Origin: Symbiodinium natans
Lineage: Eukaryota; Sar; Dinophyceae; Suessiales; Symbiodiniaceae
Length of the DNA stretch: 64,000 nucleotides
Direction: 5' to 3'
Assembly (NCBI GenBank): GCA_905221605.1
Contig: CAJNDS010002135.1
Location: forward strand, 108,501 to 172,500
The notes beneath the pieces are model-generated. The model searched no databases, had not been told where the DNA came from, and saw only the letters and a list, made by a program, of their open reading frames with translations. The translations under genes were made by a program, and so were the position numbers. Below, in pieces: positions 44,871 through 56,889 of this stretch (positions are counted from its first letter, which is position 1; every line of letters starts with the position of its first letter).

Positions 44871-45319
44871 ACTTGTACAAAGAATGAGTCTAATTGAGTC
44901 TAGGTTGGTGTTGCATTGGCTCCAACACTTGTACCTGGATCAACCAAGACTCACCGAGGTCTCGGCAAACGGCATGTTCCAGCGTGATAACTGGCAACGC
45001 CGGTGGCAGCGGCAGCACTTGTTGCAACTCCTGCATAATCTGCCCTTTGTGACACTGGAGGGACAAGCCTTCCGGTCCTCGTCCCATCGAGATGGTCGAC
45101 CAGGCAGGGAGCTTGAACCTCAAGAGGGCACTTCGTGTCACGACCAAGTGGTTTCCAACGTACTTATGCAAGCAAGTTGAGATCATTGAGATCCATGCGC
45201 ATACGGCTACCACCCTTGTTCGACACGTCAATGAAGGTATTCCTGAAGAGCCACGTGGGCATCGCAACAAACTTATACTGGTGGGCTCCTTTACTCGTCG
45301 GCTACAAAAAGTGGCAATA

Positions 45320-45320
45320 T

Positions 45321-45385
<65 letters not shown>

Positions 45386-45386
45386 T
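45320..45386. repeat. CAG/GCA trinucleotide microsatellite
   Basis: About 22 uninterrupted GCA units. Frames through it give poly-Ser, poly-Ala or poly-Gln on the plus strand and poly-Leu on the minus. Upstream plus-strand frames at 44900-45320 look partly protein-like in more than one register, so I assign no gene. Confidence 0.95.
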
Positions 45387-46122
45387 CTGATTGCTTGTGA
45401 ACAGGACGATGCATGACCGTAGTACTCCCTTCACTGCATGACTCCCTACTCAGCATACAACATCAAGCCCCTGAATTACCCCAATCACAAGCAGTGCAAG
45501 ATGTCCCTTTGGCTAGCTTTTGCTGTCAGACACACAGAGACAAACACGCAAACACACACGCTGTAGGCTTGCAACAACGCACACATGGCTCCTGACCCGG
45601 CATTGCAGGTCCTGCACAACACGTGCCAAAGCAAGACCAATAGTATCCAAAAGGCGAGTCAAGAAACAATTGTTCTCACCATCTCTGCACAGGATTACCC
45701 AGGTCTTAAAGCTCCAGTTCACTCTTCGAGCTCTCATCAACTCTCATCCTTTGTCCTGGCCGCAGATCAACTGGAGTCGCAAGTCTGTTGGAGTCGCACA
45801 CGGTGCACCGGTGATCTGGCACCTCGGGAAAGCAAGAAATCTGGGAAAAGCGGTGCAGACTGGAGCCACCATTGGCACGCTCTCTGGACCCAAGTCGGGG
45901 CCAACTGTGCTCCCCACACGAATTGTGCAAACGTAAACGTGCAACGTGGTGAACACATCACTCTCCAATTCCCAAAACGGTCTCAACAAGAATTGAGAGA
46001 ACTCGAGAGTTCAGAAACAGTTCAGAAACCCCCCCTATCCCCCTCTCTCCGTCGCTGTGCCTGGCCAGCGCAGCTCCGGCCCGGAGCTCCTGAACGACAA
46101 GGGGGACGCTCTCTGTTTCTTT

Positions 46123-46383
46123 GTTTGTTTTTTTTCTCTCTCTCTCTCTCTCTCTCTCTTTCTTGGGGCATGGGGGCAAGCCCCCGGGCGTCAGCGCCCA
46201 CCCCGGTATCCGGGACCCTCTGTGTCGGTTGGAGGAAGAGCGACTAGAGTTGAGTGTGTTGTCCCCCCCATCCGCCACCTACCCCCACATGCTCCATCTC
46301 GATGACCCTTTGATTTGGGAAGGTTGGACCCATCCAATGTAGAGGACTCTCCATATCTATCTCTCTCTCTCTCTCTCTCTCTC
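46123..46383. repeat. CT dinucleotide tracts flanking a double GC hairpin
   Basis: CT/TC runs at about 46136-46160 and 46360-46383. Between them, 46172-46185 (GGGGGCAAGCCCCC) and 46186-46199 (GGGCGTCAGCGCCC) are two adjacent perfect inverted repeats. Confidence 0.85.
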
Positions 46384-46399
46384 CCCCTCTTTTTCAAGA

Positions 46400-47560
46400 T
46401 GTAGGAAGGGGCCTCTCAAAACGGGCTTCGGCTGCTTCAGAGAAGGTACAGGAAGCCGATGATTTCCAGTAGCGTTATATAGCTTTCCCATTGAGCTCTG
46501 TCATCCTTGACGAAGGTTCGTTCCCGGAGTCTAAGCAAACAAAGGCGACCATAGTTTCGGCCATATATCGAGTCTGCGAGACTGCACCTATGCACATGCA
46601 GCCATACATTACTTGTCCTATTAAGGTTTCCACACAGTGTCGAAAATGCCAATAAACTGCTACGAACTCTCCGTGCATGCACTGCTGATATTTTTGCACG
46701 TTCAACAGCTTCATGGTTGTCTTCGCGACACTTGACACTTTTGAAGCAACCATTGACATCCGCGGCTGCTCCAAATTGTGCCAAACGGCACGGCGCAATC
46801 TCAGCCTGTTGCCTGTGAAGCTGCAGGCAGGGGGCCTTTCGGTGTTTTGTTCAGCCCAATGCATATGTCTACAGCCTTGTCCCTGCTGTCACATTCCCAA
46901 GCCTGCACACAAAATCTTCGTTAAATCTCCGAAGTTTTGCGATGGCTACAGTTACAATTCTGCCTGTGAGTGTAGTGCATGGGAAGGGGGTGTGCCGGCA
47001 TTGTGCGTCTTGTAAGTGCAGAGCTCTCAGACTGTGCTGAGTGCTGTGTGGCGCCTGAACTGGTGAAGGGTCTTAAGTGCTCGCTGGCAAGGCGCGTGGT
47101 GATGCCTGCCTTGCAATAGCAGTTGACCCACAGCCCAAACGACTGCACCGCCTGTAAAATCATGGGATGCTTCGGCACCTGTGTGGTGTTGAGTTTGACG
47201 TTGCTGTCAGCCGTGAGAAACCCACGTGCTGCGCTCCACGAGGATGGCAATACAAGGGCGTAGGCTAGTTTAGCAGTAGTATGTGGCCTATGTTAAAGGT
47301 GACCTATGTCAAATTGGCTATTGGCTCGGCGTTAGTTCCTGATGTTCTCGTGGGCCTCGGCCCTCCTGTGAACATACAGTACAGTCCCGAAAGTATCCGT
47401 CATGGCTTCTGACTGCAGCAATCCACCGCAATCCTCTGCCCAGAAGCTGAACTGCCGCAGCGGCCGCTCAACAAAGCCGCCAGGCTGTGCGCCCTTAGAG
47501 TTCTGTGGGCACTTGATGCAGTAGGTTCAAAGCGTGCGGCTCCGGCTACGACGGTTTCTT
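46400..47560. other. No confident gene
   Basis: A minus-strand frame at 46930-47250 is protein-like in part (TQVPKHPMILQAVQSFGLW). The longer frames at 46437-46864 are Cys/Arg-rich, without motif. 47260-47560 holds nothing recognisable. Confidence 0.35.
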
Positions 47561-47599
47561 GGACCTCCAAGAAACATCAAGCAAGGTCGCATCCGGTCT

Positions 47600-47665
47600 A
47601 GAAAGAGACAGAGAGGCAGAGACAGAGAGACAGAGAGAGAGAGTGAGTGAGCGAGCGAGCGAAGG
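47600..47665. repeat. AG-rich and GAGC microsatellite
   Basis: AGAGACAG/AGAGAG units followed by AGTG/AGCG units. It inflates a plus-strand frame at 47559-48101, which I do not regard as a gene. Confidence 0.9.
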
Positions 47666-47841
47666 AGAGCCAGAAAACAAGAACGGAAGCGAAGTACCGG
47701 ACTACATTCAAAAAGAAGGCATCATCGTTAACAGACGGCGCCGCATGTTTTCTGAGGTGCCAACTCCTGAGAAAGTCTTGACCAACCTGTCCATCAACAA
47801 CATGGTTTGGCCTAGTCCAACAAGCAACCTGGGCAGAAATC

Positions 47842-48190
47842 TCATGCTACCCAGTGCTCCTCCCACAGCCATTCAGCGATTTCAGCAGTTGGCAAGACGG
47901 CCTCAAGCATTGCATAGCCGGGGCAAGCAGCCAGGTGCCGATGCTCGTCGCATCTATGACGAGGTTCCTGGCATGAGAAAGGCTCCGCTTTCCTCTTGCT
48001 TGATACCGCATGACACGCTGTCACGCCATGGCGAAGCTGCAGACATCTGCAGACCCTCTGGGCCACCAAGCGGGGAATCTGGGATGCTGATGACCTCGTG
48101 AAAGCGGACCTGAGTTTTCTTCATCTTGGCAGGTACAGGAAAACCACATGAAACATGAATCTGCCGCAGAAACCTTGCAAAAGCAGGCAT
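47842..48190 (-). CDS. Possible terminal exons, unknown gene
   Basis: Two protein-like minus-strand stretches: RQIHVSCGFPVPAKMKKTQV (about 48090-48170) and MLEAVLPTAEIAEWLWEEHW (about 47842-47910), the latter followed by a TGA stop. The joining splice sites are not settled. Confidence 0.3.
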
Positions 48191-49519
48191 GTGAACTCTT
48201 GAAGACTTTGCAAACCACTAGATGCAGAAAAGCCAGCAGTTGGCATAATCGCTCGAGAGCTTGAGCAACTAGCCTGAACTTTCTCTACATTGCCCAGGCC
48301 ACATGAAAGCGCTTGTCGAACTTCTTGATGATCTTTCTCACGGCTGTGCGGTTCAGTTCCTGGCGGAACATCATTGGATTCAGGGCCTAGGCCTAGTTAT
48401 GGAGTGCGAACCTGACTATTTGAAGTTGCAGGCGAATGGTACACAACTCAAATTACGGCGTTTGGGCATGTCTGGGCCCACTGAGGCGGCGACAACATAG
48501 CTCTTGAAGATCTGGATTGATTGCACCATGTTCTCGATGCCATTGAGGCTTACAAGCGCGCTCCTTGGCAAACTGCACACCATGCACACACGAGATGTTG
48601 TCTTCACACCAAGCTGGCTCTGCTGTCAGTCGCTACATGCGGCGATTGCTAAACTGAGAATCTTGGCCACAGGCTGGTTAGAGCTGAGCTTTAAGTCAAC
48701 ACCATCACAAACCGCCTGCAGCTGGACACTCATCGCTGTACCACACGGACCAAGTGCTTCCCAAATCATGTTTGTTACGAAGAATGGTGAATCGCGGGAT
48801 TCGTTTGCAAAGCATCTGCTCGCCTACCATCCTGATACATCGGCAAGGATTCTCGGAAAAGGTGGAAGGTTCGGGCCGTCCTCATCACGTTACAACGCCC
48901 ACGTCACAACTCTGGCCTTCCAGATGTGATCCTGATGCTGCTGCATGAAAGCGTGAACCTGGACGGGATCTAAAGCCTGACACTGTCACACTCTAAACAT
49001 CTCTAAATCCTATCACGCTTTTCGATCGTGCCTTTGTCAGTTCGGATTCCAGCAGGTCACAGAAGGTTCGCACTGCCTCAGCTGCGGGCTGCTCCCCACG
49101 AAGCTTGCCTACTTGAGCACATTTGAGTTCGCAGCAGTGTCATGTTCAAGCTTCAATGCCTGCCGAAGGTTGTGAATGGGACCGAGAGAGGTGCAAAGCC
49201 GAGTTGGCACTCTGGTGTGCTTTAGACCGCATAAACTTGCTCCATCATGAAAACGGCCTTCTTCAGCATCTTGTAATCCAAGTATTGCCTGACATTGAAA
49301 TCAAGTCCGACACTTCTGCTGCACACTTGCATGGGCATCCGAAAGCCATCCGGAAGCAGCTGTCCAATACAGTGGCCGCAACTACCACACACACAGACAC
49401 TCTCTTGGGTTAAAAGTAGGCCATGGCTACTACAGCATGCACACAACCGTCGCGTGCACCGCAGAGGGCTTATTCCTTGCTGAACAATGTCAACGACGGG
49501 GCAGGCCCCACCCAAGCGG

Positions 49520-49940
49520 CAACGCTGCCCTAAACAACTTGGTCAAGCATTGTGTGGATGAACAATCGTGCAGTGGTGGCTGCTGCCACTCTTCGTGCAG
49601 CTCCCCTTGTAGCCTCAGCATCAGTGCTTCAGATACCCCTCGCAGCCTGTTAGCAGCTGTCAATAAAGCCCTCCGGAGCACATGGCTGACAGCATGCCTG
49701 TTGGACCTGCCTGGCTGCAGTTGAATCGTGCTGGGTATCAGCATCACTGGGTACCCGACGTCTTTGCAAACTTCATCACGGCTGATGTCGAAATTTGCAC
49801 CCGGTGGCAATTAGTCGAACAAGTACGTGGCTTGCTCTGCATGGCTTGCTGGAATGTCTGCAAAACAGTGGTAACCCTTTCAACTTGCTGTTCAGGCCCT
49901 TGGCTGTGCTTGCACTTGACGGCCACCGGGCAGCGCATAC
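49520..49940 (-). CDS. Possible exon pair, helical protein of unknown function
   Basis: About 49820-49938 reads VKCKHSQGPEQQVERVTTVL, then QTFQQAMQSKPR. About 49530-49730 reads SNRHAVSHVLRRALLTAANR, then LRGVSEALMLRLQGELHEEW. Both are minus strand and rich in helix-forming residues. Splice sites are plausible but not unique. Confidence 0.35.
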
Positions 49941-51739
49941 AAGAGCCTCAGGTGCTAAACCCCCTTTGTCTCAGAGTCTCTCACACGGCACTGTGACATC
50001 CAAGGACTGCTATAAGACTGCTGGGGGGGGGCGAAAGACCACAAAAGCTCCAAGGCTTGGGAGACATAGCAGCTAACGCATGCGGAAGCCATCCCCTGCC
50101 ATTTTCGGAATTAGGAGTTTTTGGGTGCAGGGCAATGCCACTTTGAGTCTAGCGGGCAATACTATGGAGGCGTCACCAAACACCGTAACAGGCATCTGAG
50201 GCCCCCACAGTCTAAACCACTTCTGGGCTAGGCAGAATTATCTAATGTCTACCCAGTCCCTTCTGAGACCGCTTGAGCAAGAGACGGGTCAGCCGAGATG
50301 GAACACCACTGATTCAACAAGCTCTGGGCCAATGAAAATTCGTAAAGCGACGCTTACTGGTTGCTTGCTGGTTGTTGGATTAGATTTGACCACTGCCCAC
50401 AGCCGAGGTGGCTTCTCAAACTTGGGATGAGTCGCCTATGACCTCGAGTATGATGCCAAGCAACACATGCTCTATGAGCCCGACCGTTTACTTGGGGCCA
50501 CATCATAACTTAGGACACCAATGGGCACCAGTCCCACCAACCTGGTTGCAGCTCCACGCGCGCTATCCATCGGAAGGAGCGTGTGCCCCACACATGGATA
50601 GACCTCATAACAAAACATGGAATCTTCTAGGCTTCCTAAAGCCAATGCCCAATGCCCAATGCCACCTGCGGGCCCTCTGAGGCCTTGCTACCTGCAGCTG
50701 AGGCTGCACACGGCCCACCCACGTCAGCCACAAAGACGTAGTCCCTTGCAAAGCCATATGGCTGATATGTGCACACTGTGCACATCCATGGCATTGGCAG
50801 TGAAGCACTGCCACTGAGTCATACTGAGTCTTCACACCCAGACCGGCTCTCGGCAATCGCACCTCAGCCCAAGCACAACCAAACCAACTAACAGGGCGGA
50901 AGCTCCAACTGATAATTGCGTGCCAGGTAAGAAAGGAACTGCACAAAAGCTACCACTGTGCGTCCTCGTCATGAAAATCACCTACAAACTTCAACAGAAT
51001 GAGCGCTCCCCCAAAGCAGGCAGCTCACAGCAATGTCACCAGCTTAACATCTGATTTCCCCTCACGCCTTTCGACCGCAGCTGAGGACCCTGCTTACGTT
51101 CCCGAACACGGGAACTCTAGGACCACCGCGCAAGCAAGCTACCTGTGGAGCTGGTACAGAGATGCAGCATGCTTCGCAAGTGCGCCAGTTTCTGCAAGTA
51201 GCAGCGAATCAATGGTTGTATAAGACTAGCGGTGACAATATCGAGAAGTCTAAGAGATCTAGCGCCGTTTGCACTGTGACGCAGCCATGGCTTCACATGC
51301 AGAAGGGGGATCGGGAAGGGAGTGCTTCGCTGCAATTTCCATGCTGGTTTAGAGTCTCTGGTCCGAGCAGGGTCAGGGCTCAGGGCAGCACGCGCGGGTT
51401 TTTGTGCATTTGCGGTGGTAACAAATAAGGCAATGCATGGCACTGCATGCAGCGTCTCTTGGGGCTTGGTGTTTTGAGTTTCGTGGGGGTCACATAACAT
51501 GGCTTTGGGGCGTTGCTGGCTTGATGGTACGTTGGGGTTTGTTGCAACTCCAACTTTCTCCGTAAAGAACACCACACTTCAAGGGGAAGGCGGGCTCAAG
51601 CTTTAGGATGTTGCAGCTGAGGCTTCCGGGTTTGGTGCCTGCTGCAATCGTAAATGCAACCTGAAGAGTATAGACCCTGGACTTCGATTCAACTTTGGCA
51701 AACATCTTCTCATGCCTACTGTTCTACGAGTCCTTGGCC

Positions 51740-52050
51740 AGGCGGAGCCCGGCCAACAGTGAAATCTTTGCCGGAAGCCTTGAAAAGCCTCGAGCTTCGA
51801 GCCGCTTGACCAGATGGAGCTTGCGCAGCCCATTGAAAACTTGTCAGCGGACAGGGGCCACCAACTGAGAAACCTTTTGACTCGGTTGCCCTCAAGCTTC
51901 TGCACGCCAGTGTCCGTAAAATCCAACAATCCAGAACAGAAGAAGTCTTGGCAGAGGCTGGGGCACAAATTGAGCGTCTTGAGAGCAGAAATCCCGGAAA
52001 GATCTGCTTTAGTCAAAAGCTTCAGGTCTCCCGTTTCAACAACCAATACG
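51740..52050 (-). CDS. Possible leucine-rich-repeat exons
   Basis: The minus strand near 51960-52040 reads DLKLLTKADLSGISALKTLN, and near 51740-51850 reads FNGLRKLHLVKRLEARGFSR, then LPAKISLLAGLRL before a stop. Leu spacing recalls leucine-rich repeats, which usually mediate protein binding. The two pieces lie in different frames and need an intron between them. Confidence 0.3.
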
Positions 52051-52633
52051 AAATCCCTTTTCCCGGTTGGTCAAGCTTGGTGCCCTATTCAGCTGACAAG
52101 ATTTTTCCCGAAAAAACCTTTGAGAAAAACAAAAGTGAACATGTGCACATGCAGGCTGGGCCTGGCTCATGCCTGGTAACGTCAGCACATGCACGGAGGA
52201 CTGGACAGCACAGTAGAGTCGCTTGTAAGGCGAAAGGCACCTGACTGCTGACAGCAAAGTCCTAAGGCACATCGCTTGTAGAAGTCAGCTTGCCTAACAT
52301 CATGATAGAACTGTGGCACATAGCTCAGGCTTTGGCAAAGCCCGAACACCAATGATCGCAGAGCTTGGACCCTCCTCACATTTGCTTGAGCTTTCTCCAT
52401 CTGAGTAGACATTCTTCGCAACACATTTTAGGCAGATTAGCTTTGCAGTGCTCTTAGCAACAGGTGCACTCCAGAAGCCGACAGCGAGCTCGGAGCGTGA
52501 GCGAGCCTTCACATCACAGCACGTGACATCATGAGGCAAGCCAGCTCGGTCGGTTGCAGATGTGAAGGAGCAGTATTTCCTTCACTATCTTCACTTGCCT
52601 AACCTGCACCTGCCCTTATGGAAACATGCTCGG

Positions 52634-53000
52634 TCACGGTGCGCCTGCAGCATAGGCTGTCACCACTCCGTCCCGACCTGGAGTGTGGATAGGCTTGACG
52701 TGCGCACGCACTTGCTGCAGCAGCAACTCATACGTGGCCTCCCAAATACACCGTCTCGTCACCAATGGCCAGGCGGGATGCTCCGCCAAACCTGTCACGA
52801 ACATCAGCACAAGCATACCAAGCACTGTTGCTGTTGCAACCACAATTATCATGGAAGTTAAGATGAACCGTTCTGGAGGTGAGCAATCTAGAAGGCCCAG
52901 GTGCTGGCCTCTCAAGTCTGTAAACCCTGCTGGATACTCGGCCACTGCTATCAAAAGCAGACAGCCATGAGTTGAAAACCGAATGTCCCAAGCTGAAAAG
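52634..53000 (-). CDS. Doubtful membrane-spanning exon
   Basis: Frame with RFILTSMIIVVATATVLGML and VLMFVTGLAEHP, one likely membrane helix, then WEATYELLLQQVRAHVKPIH. No splice pair confirmed. Confidence 0.25.
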
Positions 53001-53148
53001 GACCATGAACTCCGAACCTGCTGTCCTGGCTCCCCGATCCATCTCCCCAACAACAAGAGTCCCCCAGGTCCATGTCTACTGTGAATGTAAAACACAGGGG
53101 TCGTTCAAGTCCTGCTTTCCTGTTGAAAGTTCTGCCGGCAACACCCAC

Positions 53149-53600
53149 CCTCCAAGCCAGTCACAGCGCTGCTGTAGCGCTCCAGCTGGGATGCGATGAC
53201 GCGCTGCAGCAGAGGGCGAGCTTCGACCCAAGCTGACAACAGTGATTCTAAAAGGTACGCTCACATGAATCACACATATTTTGCCATCTTGGCCTTGGAG
53301 ACTTCAGGAAAAGCTGACTGGGTAAGAGTCTACGGCAATCTACGACCCAAGTTGATTCAAGCTGGCACCTTCGAGTGCTCGACAACGGACGGCTGATAGG
53401 AGCGCTTCAGCTGAAGCTCACACCTGAGTACACTCCGGCGGCCACTCACAGGCCCCGACATGTCATACATTTCCTCAAGCGCTTTGCTCTTTGTGCCCTT
53501 GTTTTGCTCTTGCACCAACCTTTTGGATGTCCCAGGAACGTCACTGCGTCGTGACGGTGCAGGTTTCCATCCACGTCGGCGCACACGACAAAGTCTATGC
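53149..53600 (-). CDS. Two phase-matched exons, function unknown
   Basis: Exon 53520-53600: acceptor CTCCAG, frame GIDFVVCADVDGNLHRHDAV, then TFLGHPK, donor G/GTTGG. Exon 53149-53232: acceptor GTCAG, frame AWVEARPLLQRVIASQLERY, then SSAVTGLE, donor G/GTGGGT. The phases (1) match. The first exon's alternating hydrophobic strand with Asp residues suggests an alpha/beta enzyme core. I do not recognise the family. Confidence 0.5.
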
Positions 53601-53888
53601 CTGGAGAAGCCGCAAGAGGGCAAAAATGATTCTGCTGGTCATGACCTGGCTGCATATGCCTGCAACCACATCAGCATAACCAGGAGGGTCCGCATCGCCT
53701 TGCTGCTCAGAACTAGACAGGCAATCTCAGCATCGCGACAGCTGAACCCCCTGTGCTGCAACTGTGCTCTGCTCCTGTGTAGGCTGCAGAGGCCGTGAGC
53801 CGCCTCCGGGACAGCGACCGTCAGACGACCGTCATGTGGGCTTCAAACAGTCTGCGGCCCAGGTGCAAGTCTGGCAGATCAAAGCGCA

Positions 53889-54425
53889 TCAGGCCACCTT
53901 TCCCATGAGTCGACGGATGACTGGGGGATGGGAACTGAGGACTTCAAACCTTCTGCTGCTCAACCTTTGGCCGATAGTCCATGATGCCATGCATTGGCTC
54001 AATGCGTAAGACTGGAAAAAAGCTTGCGTCAAGACCGTCATTGTAATGATGAACAGCACGGCTCCGCACGCAGCCCATAGTTTAGGCGCACCCCCATGTA
54101 CGAGAGCGTTCTGCCCCAACAGACCCCAACTGCAAAGCCTGAAAACACCCTAACAAGCTTTCAGACATGTAGGAATTCGCTTCATATACGTCTTCTTGCC
54201 GTAATGCGATTGGATGTCCAAAGCGCACATGGCACGGGAATGCATAACAGGAAACCACCGGATCGGGGGGGTTGACGAGCGTGGCTGCGTCTTCTTCCCG
54301 CGGATTCCGGATTTGGCTGCGCTCGGGAGCACCCGTCGTAGTGTCTGGGGTTGCGGCCTGCCCCACGGTCGACCGAGTGGTCGGTTTCCGCGTGGTTGGT
54401 TTGGTTGTCTTGCGCCGCCCTCAGG
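53889..54425 (-). CDS. Possible membrane protein with a Thr/Pro-rich linker
   Basis: About 54267-54425 reads KTTKPTTRKPTTRSTVGQAA, then TPDTTTGAPERSQIRN, a mucin-like linker, with donor G/GTGGTT. About 53889-54110 reads KLWAACGAVLFIITMTVLTQ and AFFQSYALS, one membrane helix, then a basic tail. An extracellular linker plus anchor is an inference; the connecting exon is not defined. Confidence 0.35.
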
Positions 54426-54719
54426 AATAGAAGTGAAGTCTTGGCGCCTTGTGCCTTTCTACACGGCATCAGCAGAAGCCTGCTGCCTCACAGTACAGTA
54501 GGCCCTCTTATGTAGCACGGCCACTGTTGTGAAAAGGGGGAAGGGGTCCACGCACCCGTCTCGGCTGCGAGGTGGATTTTAAAGAAGGGGCTGGCTCAGG
54601 AGCTACAACAGCTCGACTCCCTGCACTACCGTACCTGACTTGTACGACGACCAACTCCTGGTTGATTACAAGGATGTGGAGCCGTCGCTCCCTTTCTGCT
54701 ATTGAGCCCGTACTTGATT

Positions 54720-54980
54720 TTCAACAGTTCTGTCTCAAGCCCTGGACATGCGGGCCTCGATCCACCACGAAAACAGCAGACCCATCCACCGCCACTGCAA
54801 GTGCACAAGCTGAGGAAGGTTCCTGCACAGATCAAAGCCGGCGAAATTTGTCGTGTGTGTCGAAAAAGCCGAGAAGTACCAGACATGTGACCAACCTAAG
54901 GCCCGAGCATCTGGGTAGAAACCAATCGGGCTGACAACAACTTTGTCTTGCTTCGCAGCCTCAAATCGCAGCTCCTGCAT
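54720..54980 (-). CDS. Two exons of an unknown gene
   Basis: Exon about 54901-54980 (acceptor GTCAG): MQELRFEAAKQDKVVVSPIG, then FYPDAR, best ended at a GC donor in phase 0. Exon starting 54822 (acceptor GTGCAG): EPSSACALAVAVDGSAVFVV, then DRGPHVQGLRQ, running to a stop near 54720. The second exon resembles a beta-propeller blade (AVAVDGSAVFVVDRG), weakly. Confidence 0.4.
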
Positions 54981-55207
54981 CTGACTGCAAACAGTGTCCG
55001 ATGCAACCGTCAATGCGACGAATCACGAAGTCATCAACTGCACTGGTGTGTCACTGCAGCTCCCTCCCACCACTGGCCTTGCGAGCTGCAAGGGGCGTTG
55101 TAAGTGGCGCTGCAAGGGGCTCCTTTCTGAGGCACTTCCGGAACGAGAAGAGCACAGACAAGCCGGAGCAACACACTTTGACCGCTCCTGGACCTTCTCA
55201 GCTGGGC

Positions 55208-55781
55208 TCAAGTAGCTGGGGGAAGCCTCTGGCGTAGCTCCTGAAGGCATGAGCGAAAACACAATATCTTGGATGTCAAGTCTGCTACGCGCTTCTGCCT
55301 GAATCAAAACAGAGACATTTCTCAAGCTCCTTCATCCAGCACTGCTTTCCCAGGGGATGCAGCAACCTTACCAGCCAGAGGCATAGCCATAGGCAAAGCC
55401 GCCAAGCCGAAGAAAATGCTTCAGAGACGAAGGTGCAAAGGTCCGTGCCTCGACAGGACTGCCGTATCGTGGTCGACCACAGCTCCGGCAAAAGCGTGAA
55501 TCTTCCCTCCAGGACAGGACTAGATAACTGCTCTTCTGAGATCTTCTTAGACTTCTTTCAAGCGCTACAAGGATCTACAAGCGCTTAAAAACGAAGAAAA
55601 CAGTGAACAGGACGAATGCCGAAGGGCATGAAAGTGTTGCCGCAGGCTGGGCAGCGCTTCGATGCCTCATCGAGTCGGACACTGGTGACACTTGCCGTCA
55701 AAGAGCTCTTGAGAAGCCCTTCGTCTTGTGACCGACGTGCCAAAGGCCTTCTCGCTCCAGTCACTGCGAACCACCACTGGC
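55208..55781 (-). CDS. Zinc-knuckle protein (CxxC-x19-CxxC), C-terminal exons
   Basis: Exon 55614-55781 (acceptor TTTGCAG) contains LDEASKRCPACGNTFMPFG and leaves at C/GTCCTG. Exon 55372-55519 (acceptor CTAG) joins in phase as SWREDSRFCRSCGRPRYG and leaves at TG/GTAAGG. The four cysteines (CPAC, then CRSC 19 residues later) fit a zinc-ribbon knuckle. The next exon, from 55298 (acceptor ATTCAG), joined in phase reads WQKRVADLTSKILCFRSCLQ, then ELRQRLPPAT and a TGA at 55208. Another frame of the same stretch (LDIQDIVFSLMPSGATPE) is also open and could instead belong with the exon at 54980. Upstream exons not identified. Confidence 0.5.
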
Positions 55782-56038
55782 CTGCAAAGGCAGAACAGAT
55801 TGATCTGCACCTTGTGCGTTGCAATGCTGTTCTGCACGTCTTTGCCTCTGATCGTCCTGTCGATGGTAGCGATTGTCGTCTGGCCAAGCCTAATGTGCAA
55901 GCTGTCCCTTGATAACCGCATGACTATACATGACCATGTGCTTGTATCTGGTTTTTTGACACCAGCGCAGAGGGAAGTATGCATGGCAGCATCACCGAGA
56001 GCAGTCTAAGAGATCTAGACACATGAACAACACCATTT

Positions 56039-56665
56039 GTGCAACACAGGGCAGTCTTGACGAAGAAACTTGAACGGATACTGCTCCAGCTGATGCTCCG
56101 CGGCCATTACCAACTCCCATGCAGGTGCAAGCCAGACTCCAAACTTGAATTTTCTTGCGATCCTAGCAGCAAGCACATGTTAGCACAAAACCCCTTCTTC
56201 CCAAGGCTTACAAGCTCTCACGCGAGCGACTTGCGTCCGCATGGCGCATTAACAACTTTCGCAGATGCGATTGTCAAAGCATCAAGAATGTGGTGGCGCG
56301 ACAGCGAAATGCGTATGCCTGAGCAGCAAGCAGCCCTAGGGAAGCTCAAAGGCAGGACCAATGGCATCTTGACATTTGATGACATTAGTGTGCATCCGAG
56401 TGTCCACCACATCATTCATGGCCTGCACACGTCGAGTTGTCAAGGCGACATGCAATGCATGCGGGACACTGTACCTGCTGAGTCATGCCGATGCCATCAG
56501 AGAGGGCCAGCGACACCTGCACACAGCTTCACTGAATTCTTCCCTTGTCCATTACCTTTCGGGGGGGGAGAAGGAGAATTTCTTGCTGCGGGGCGCTTTT
56601 GCTTCGATGATTTCCCTGGGGTGGCTAAGGGTTCCGATGAAACTACGACTCGCCGGAAACAGTGA
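56039..56665 (+). CDS. Longest non-repetitive plus-strand frame, doubtful
   Basis: A 208-residue frame with a partly protein-like middle (MPEQQAALGKLKGRTNGILT, then FDDISVHPSVHHIIHGLH). A second overlapping plus frame (56376-56885) is also partly protein-like, so if coding it may be a frameshifted relic. It would oppose the strand of every recognised gene here. No family recognised. Confidence 0.25.
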   Translation: MQHRAVLTKKLERILLQLMLRGHYQLPCRCKPDSKLEFSCDPSSKHMLAQNPFFPRLTSSHASDLRPHGALTTFADAIVKASRMWWRDSEMRMPEQQAALGKLKGRTNGILTFDDISVHPSVHHIIHGLHTSSCQGDMQCMRDTVPAESCRCHQRGPATPAHSFTEFFPCPLPFGGGEGEFLAAGRFCFDDFPGVAKGSDETTTRRKQ

Positions 56666-56889
56666 TCTCACGAGCGATCACCAACTCCACCTGCAAACAA
56701 CATCGACTGACAAGCAGGAGCCTTCTCCTCAGAGTGCTTCAGTGGTGCAGTGTAGTCTGTGCGGGCTCCACGTCCTCTCGGCATGGCTGAGACCGAAAGA
56801 GCGAAACAGGAATGCCAACTGCAACACCGAGCACCACATGACAAGCACTTGTGCTACGTGTAGCGTGCACGCCACCTGCATTTAGAGTC

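Noticed and set aside
44890-45456. 188-residue minus-strand frame with a poly-Leu run
   Set aside because: The Leu run is the CAG microsatellite; the remainder shows no exon structure and competing frames exist on the plus strand.
47559-48101. 180-residue plus-strand frame
   Set aside because: Its N-terminal half is an AG repeat, and minus-strand frames here are more protein-like.
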